The notes under the pieces: model-generated
What the model saw: the letters and a program-made list of their open reading frames with translations, nothing else
Database searches by the model: none
Told to the model about the DNA's origin: nothing
Made by a program: the position numbers and the translations under genes
Part shown: positions 7,373-11,677 of the stretch, piece after piece
Numbering within the stretch: position 1 is the stretch's first letter
How the letters are laid out: every line of letters begins with the position of its first letter
Assembly: GCA_031265725.1 (NCBI GenBank)
Contig: JAISCH010000091.1
Coordinates: 1 to 11,677 of the forward strand
Length of the DNA: 11,677 bases
DNA from: Propionibacteriaceae bacterium
Lineage (GTDB): Bacteria; Actinomycetota; Actinomycetes; Propionibacteriales; Propionibacteriaceae
Direction of reading: 5' to 3'

Positions 7373-9091
7373 TCATTCCGGGTCGATGATCTCCAACTCG
7401 GGGTATACCGGGCACCACATCCGCTGGAAAACAGCGTCGACCACGTCTGGGCAGGGGTTGGCAGCCACTGACTCGGCCGTGGCAGCTTTGGCGACGGCCA
7501 CCGCCACCGAGGCCGAGACCAAGCGCAGGTCGTTGATCGACGGCAGCACGGCCACGCCGGTGCGGTACTCGTTGACCAAGCTGGCCAGCGCGTCCGCAGC
7601 GGCGTAGATCATGCCGTCAGTGACCCGGCGAGCTTGGGAGACGGCCACCCCGAGGCCCAGGCCGGGGAAGATCAGCGCGTTGTTGGCCTGGGCGATGTGG
7701 TAGTTGTGCCCCTCGAATTCGATTTGGCCGAACGGGCTGCCGGTGGCGATCAGCGCCTTGCCGCTGGTCCACTTCAGCAATTCCAGCGGATCGGCCTCCA
7801 GCCGTGAGGTCGGATTCGACAGCGGCATGATGATCGGACGCTCGCAGCTCTCAGCCATCGTCCGCACGATCTCCTCGGTGAACGCTCCGGCGCGGGCGGA
7901 ACTGCCCAACAGGATGGTCGGACGCACATTGCGGACCACCTCCAGCAGGCTGGCCTTGCCCGGCCGCTCCAGTTCCCAGTCGGAGATGTCCTCAGCCCGA
8001 CGGGCATAGGGCGCTTGGAAATCCCGCACCTTTTTAGAGCCCTCCATGATCAACCCGCGCGAGTTGAACGTCCAGAATCGGCTCAACGCCTCCGCGTCGG
8101 AAATGCCGTCGCGGCGCATCCCCTCGCGGATGATATCGGCCACCCCGGCCCCGGCCGTCCCCAAGCCATAGACGACGATCCGCTGGTCGGCGAGCCGCTT
8201 ACCGGTGATCTTCACCGCAGCCATCACCGCCGCCAGCACCACCGAGGCCGTGCCCTGAATATCATCGTTGAAGGTGCAATGGGTCTCCTTGTACCGGTTC
8301 AACAGCACATGCGCGGTGTCGGCCCCGAAATCCTCCCAATGCAACAGGGCATGCGGGAAGAGCTTGCCGACTGCGTTCACGAAAGTGTCGATGAATTGAT
8401 CGTAGCGCTCGCCGGTGACGCGGGGATGCTGCTCACCCAAGTACATATTGGAACTGAGCAGGCCCAGGTTGTTCGTGCCCACGTCCAACACCACCGGGAG
8501 GGTGCGCCGGGGATGGATTCCGGCTGCCGCCGTGTAGACGCTGCACTTTCCGATGGCGATCTGGACGCCGCCGACCCCTTGGTCACCGATGCCGAGAATA
8601 CCGGCAGAGTCGGTGACGACCACCAGGTCCACGTCGTCAGCGCCGAGGCCGAAATCCAGCAGGTTCTGCTCGATCAGCTCCGGGGAGTCGATGGAGCAGA
8701 ACACCGCCCTGGCCCCGTGGTACTCCGAGGAGAACCGCTCAATGACCTCACCGATGGTGGGTGTGTAGACGATCGGCAGCATCTCCTCGATGTGGTCAGT
8801 CAGCAGCGCGTAGAAGAGCACATCGTTGCGGGCCCGCAGATCGGACAGGAAAATGCTCTTTGACAAGGGAGTTTGATAGCGGGAGTACTGAGCGTACGAA
8901 CGGCGCACCTGTCGTTCCAGATTGGTGACGGCCGGAGGCAGCAACCCGGAGATGCCCAGCGCCTCGCGCTGCTCCCTGGTGAACGCCGTGCCCCAATTCA
9001 ATATCGGGTTGGCCAGAATCTTCCGCCCCCTGGCCCGCACCTTCAAAGTCTGTTCGCGTTTGGACGTGTCCAGTTCGAAATCGTTATCCAT
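7373..9091 (-). CDS. maeA: NAD-dependent malic enzyme (decarboxylating malate dehydrogenase)
   Basis: It oxidatively decarboxylates malate to pyruvate and CO2, producing NADH. The protein has 572 residues, the long form like E. coli MaeA (565). Catalytic Tyr109 is in LPIVYTPTIGE. Lys182 is in GVQIAIGK and follows GILGIGDQGVGG. The divalent-metal ligands are Glu253 and Asp254 (HWEDF) and Asp277 (FNDDIQG). GLGTAGAGVADI (309-320) is the NAD-binding Rossmann loop. These positions parallel Tyr112, Lys183, Glu255, Asp256 and Asp279 of the human enzyme. Malolactic enzyme is a close relative, but the overall pattern (LDVGTNN, HPR.TGE.YD) fits MaeA. ATG 9091 is chosen because AGGTGGA lies 7 bases upstream. 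An in-frame GTG at 9103 would add four residues and lies just after a TACTGT box. It converges on the transporter gene with a 24-base gap. Confidence 0.9.
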   Translation of the reverse strand: MDNDFELDTSKREQTLKVRARGRKILANPILNWGTAFTREQREALGISGLLPPAVTNLERQVRRSYAQYSRYQTPLSKSIFLSDLRARNDVLFYALLTDHIEEMLPIVYTPTIGEVIERFSSEYHGARAVFCSIDSPELIEQNLLDFGLGADDVDLVVVTDSAGILGIGDQGVGGVQIAIGKCSVYTAAAGIHPRRTLPVVLDVGTNNLGLLSSNMYLGEQHPRVTGERYDQFIDTFVNAVGKLFPHALLHWEDFGADTAHVLLNRYKETHCTFNDDIQGTASVVLAAVMAAVKITGKRLADQRIVVYGLGTAGAGVADIIREGMRRDGISDAEALSRFWTFNSRGLIMEGSKKVRDFQAPYARRAEDISDWELERPGKASLLEVVRNVRPTILLGSSARAGAFTEEIVRTMAESCERPIIMPLSNPTSRLEADPLELLKWTSGKALIATGSPFGQIEFEGHNYHIAQANNALIFPGLGLGVAVSQARRVTDGMIYAAADALASLVNEYRTGVAVLPSINDLRLVSASVAVAVAKAATAESVAANPCPDVVDAVFQRMWCPVYPELEIIDPE

Positions 9092-9098
9092 GAGCAGT

Positions 9099-9105
9099 TC
9101 CACCT
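9099..9105 (-). promoter_or_regulatory. Shine-Dalgarno site for the malic enzyme gene
   Basis: Read on the minus strand, AGGTGGA lies 7 bases before ATG 9091. It supports this start over GTG 9103, which lies inside the site. Confidence 0.55.
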
Positions 9106-9108
9106 AGG

Positions 9109-9114
9109 ACAGTA
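9109..9114 (-). promoter_or_regulatory. Candidate -10 box (TACTGT) of the malic enzyme gene
   Basis: On the minus strand TACTGT fits the actinobacterial TANNNT pattern and lies 5 bases before GTG 9103 and 17 before ATG 9091. The same hexamer stands before aspA on the other side of the region. No convincing -35 is seen. If used, transcription would start very near GTG 9103, leaving little or no leader. Confidence 0.25.
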
Positions 9115-9452
9115 TCTAGCGCATAGCGGGCGAGGAATTCCGAGCCGGTAAACCAAAAAGTGGCGTTGTGGTCCACGGTTCATTCCTTCACATTCAATTG
9201 CGGGCCGTCAGTGGTGAGCGTAGCACTGTCAGTCCGGGGACAGACCCGTTCGGTCACATTGAATGACGGCGAGTGGGCGAACTGGCGGCGGAATTGGGCC
9301 GAGGGTGACTTTTCGCCATGCGGGTGTGGCCTATTCGGCTTGAACAACGCGATAATACGGTGCGACTAGCCGAAATCGAGGGCTGAGACAACGACCATCC
9401 GACCAAAGTTATGGGCGTTGTGCCGGTTTCGCTTTTTACGGTGATATGCCCC

Positions 9453-9482
9453 TTCAGCCCGACCGAGTGCGGAGTGTACTGT
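9453..9482 (+). promoter_or_regulatory. Candidate promoter of aspA giving a leaderless mRNA
   Basis: A TANNNT -10 box TACTGT (9477-9482) stands 7 bases before ATG 9490. A weak -35 candidate TTCAGC (9453-9458) is 18 bases further up. Start of transcription would fall on or next to the A of the start codon. No Shine-Dalgarno is present at useful distance: the nearest GGAG is at 9471-9474, 15 bases away. Together this points to leaderless translation. Confidence 0.4.
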
Positions 9483-9489
9483 TCCACCC

Positions 9490-10899
<1,410 letters not shown>

Positions 10900-11057
10900 C
10901 GACCGTGACCAGCTTTCCGTTGCGGCGACCAGACAGGGGCAAAACAGAGAAAGCACATTCCGCACTGGCTTGGAGGATGCCGAAGACATTTGGGATCTAC
11001 AACAAGGCTATGAGTCCGTCAAGGGCCGCTAACCACTAAAGCACATCTAACAACAAT

Positions 11058-11064
11058 GAAGGGA
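11058..11064 (+). promoter_or_regulatory. Shine-Dalgarno site for the APC permease
   Basis: GAAGGGAG-type purine run 8 bases before ATG 11073. A nearer ATG at 11065 opens only a four-codon frame that stops at once, so 11073 is the start. Confidence 0.65.
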
Positions 11065-11072
11065 GATGACTG

Positions 11073-11677
11073 ATGAGTGAAGCGAATATAGAGAAACAAG
11101 ATAAAGACAAAGGAAAGATGGGGTTCTTCTCCGTCCTATGCATATCCATCGGCTCCATCATCGGTGCGGGCGTATTCGCCTCGCTGCCGGTCGGCGTGGC
11201 GGCCTCCGGGCCGGGCGTGGAATGGGCCTTCGTCCTGGCGGCGGTCTCGCTGCTGCTGTTGGGCGTCCCGATGATAATGCTCGCCTCGGCGCTGCCCGGC
11301 AAGAACGCGCCCTACCTGCATATCACCAGGCTGACCAACCCTATCGTCGGCTTCCTGCAGATAACGATCGTGATAAATCTGGTCATTCTGCTCGCCATGT
11401 TGGCCCAGGTGTTCGCCATGTTCGCCGGAGCCTATCTTCCGGACGTGCCGCCACTGTTGCTGTCCATCGGGGTGATCGTCATTTTCGCCGCAGTGACCTC
11501 CTTCGGAGTGTCCACTACCGCGACCGTGCAAAACATCATGGTGGTGCTGCTGCTCGTCGCCCTATTGATGTTCATCTTCATGGGCTTCCCGGCAATGGTT
11601 CCGGGGAATATCAGCATCGGCCAGATAATCGCCCCGGAAGGCATGGACTTCGTCGTCATGGGTGTCACTGTGGTCGC
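11073..11677 (+). CDS. APC-superfamily amino-acid permease, N-terminal part (runs off window)
   Basis: The frame is open to the right edge: 201 complete residues and no stop. A charged, lysine-rich cytoplasmic tail (about 1-16) precedes the first membrane segment. That segment carries GSIIGAGVFASLPVG (27-41), the unwound Gly-rich substrate site of APC transporters. Further hydrophobic segments follow near 52-72, 92-118, 126-144 and 152-172. The substrate is not readable from this part. The neighbouring aspartase makes aspartate or another deaminated amino acid a reasonable guess, and an antiporter (for example amino acid/amine) is not excluded. It lies 173 bases after aspA with no convincing terminator between, so read-through is possible. 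Six ATA isoleucine codons (residues 6, 24, 68, 98, 101, 185) stand out, since the other genes use ATA rarely. Confidence 0.88.
   Translation, partial: MSEANIEKQDKDKGKMGFFSVLCISIGSIIGAGVFASLPVGVAASGPGVEWAFVLAAVSLLLLGVPMIMLASALPGKNAPYLHITRLTNPIVGFLQITIVINLVILLAMLAQVFAMFAGAYLPDVPPLLLSIGVIVIFAAVTSFGVSTTATVQNIMVVLLLVALLMFIFMGFPAMVPGNISIGQIIAPEGMDFVVMGVTVV

Larger units (their letters stand above)
9092..9489. other. Divergent intergenic region between malic enzyme and aspA
   Basis: About 400 bases with no gene I can support. Open frames inside (for example 9160-9369 on plus and 9254-9487 on minus) have no ribosome site, no family resemblance and mutually overlap. The region holds candidate -10 boxes for both flanking genes (TACTGT at each end), a perfect palindrome GGAATTCC at 9134-9141, the pair CATTCAAT (about 9191-9198) and ATTGAATG (about 9258-9265) in inverted orientation, and a GATAAT box at 9351-9356 without a matching -35. 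It is clearly more AT-rich in patches than the genes. A small RNA or regulator-binding sites are possible but not shown. Confidence 0.5.

Noticed and set aside
8015..8863. Long open frame (282 codons) opposite the malic enzyme gene
   Set aside because: It is the antisense shadow of a gene with every catalytic motif in place. Such frames are common in high-GC DNA.
9160..9487. Small open frames on both strands in the maeA-aspA gap
   Set aside because: No ribosome site, no recognisable family, odd composition, and they overlap each other. They fit chance open frames in GC-rich DNA.

Overview
The window comes from a high-GC (by eye roughly 60-65%), densely coded chromosome. Codon use, TANNNT-type -10 boxes and short A/G-rich Shine-Dalgarno sites suggest an actinobacterium. 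The metabolic content (4-hydroxybutyrate/crotonyl-CoA chemistry, aspartase, NAD-type malic enzyme, electron-transfer flavoprotein) fits an anaerobic or aerotolerant fermenter, for example a propionibacterium-like organism. The genus is an inference. I see no rRNA, tRNA, CRISPR array, insertion sequence or phage gene.

Layout. Positions 2-5867 hold a tight plus-strand run of six genes: the C-terminal part of 4-hydroxybutyryl-CoA dehydratase (abfD, cut by the window edge), a 4-hydroxybutyrate CoA-transferase (abfT), an HSL-family alpha/beta-hydrolase, a short-chain (butyryl-CoA type) acyl-CoA dehydrogenase, and the two ETF subunits in the order etfB-etfA. Gaps are 8-79 bases, or 11 bases between the ETF subunits. 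A 119-base gap with a candidate promoter and an inverted repeat leads to a CitMHS/NhaD-type membrane transporter (5987-7348). A minus-strand NAD-malic enzyme (7373-9091) converges on it. A roughly 400-base divergent intergenic region then separates the malic enzyme from aspartate ammonia-lyase aspA (9490-10899). After a 173-base gap comes the start of an APC-family amino-acid permease that runs off the right edge.

How the genes work together (inference from families). AbfT would activate 4-hydroxybutyrate to its CoA ester, and AbfD would dehydrate and isomerise it to crotonyl-CoA. The acyl-CoA dehydrogenase with EtfAB would reduce crotonyl-CoA to butyryl-CoA, whose CoA AbfT could recycle, so 4-hydroxybutyrate would act as an electron sink giving butyrate. 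The ETF resembles the E. coli FixA/FixB pair of carnitine reduction more than textbook bifurcating or mitochondrial ETFs. The cluster therefore looks like a 4-hydroxybutyrate counterpart of the carnitine-reducing cai/fix system. The right half is a C4-dicarboxylate node: permease (aspartate or another amino acid in), AspA (aspartate to fumarate) and malic enzyme (malate to pyruvate). The most unusual elements are the esterase/lactonase-like gene inside the 4-hydroxybutyrate operon and the FixAB-type ETF.
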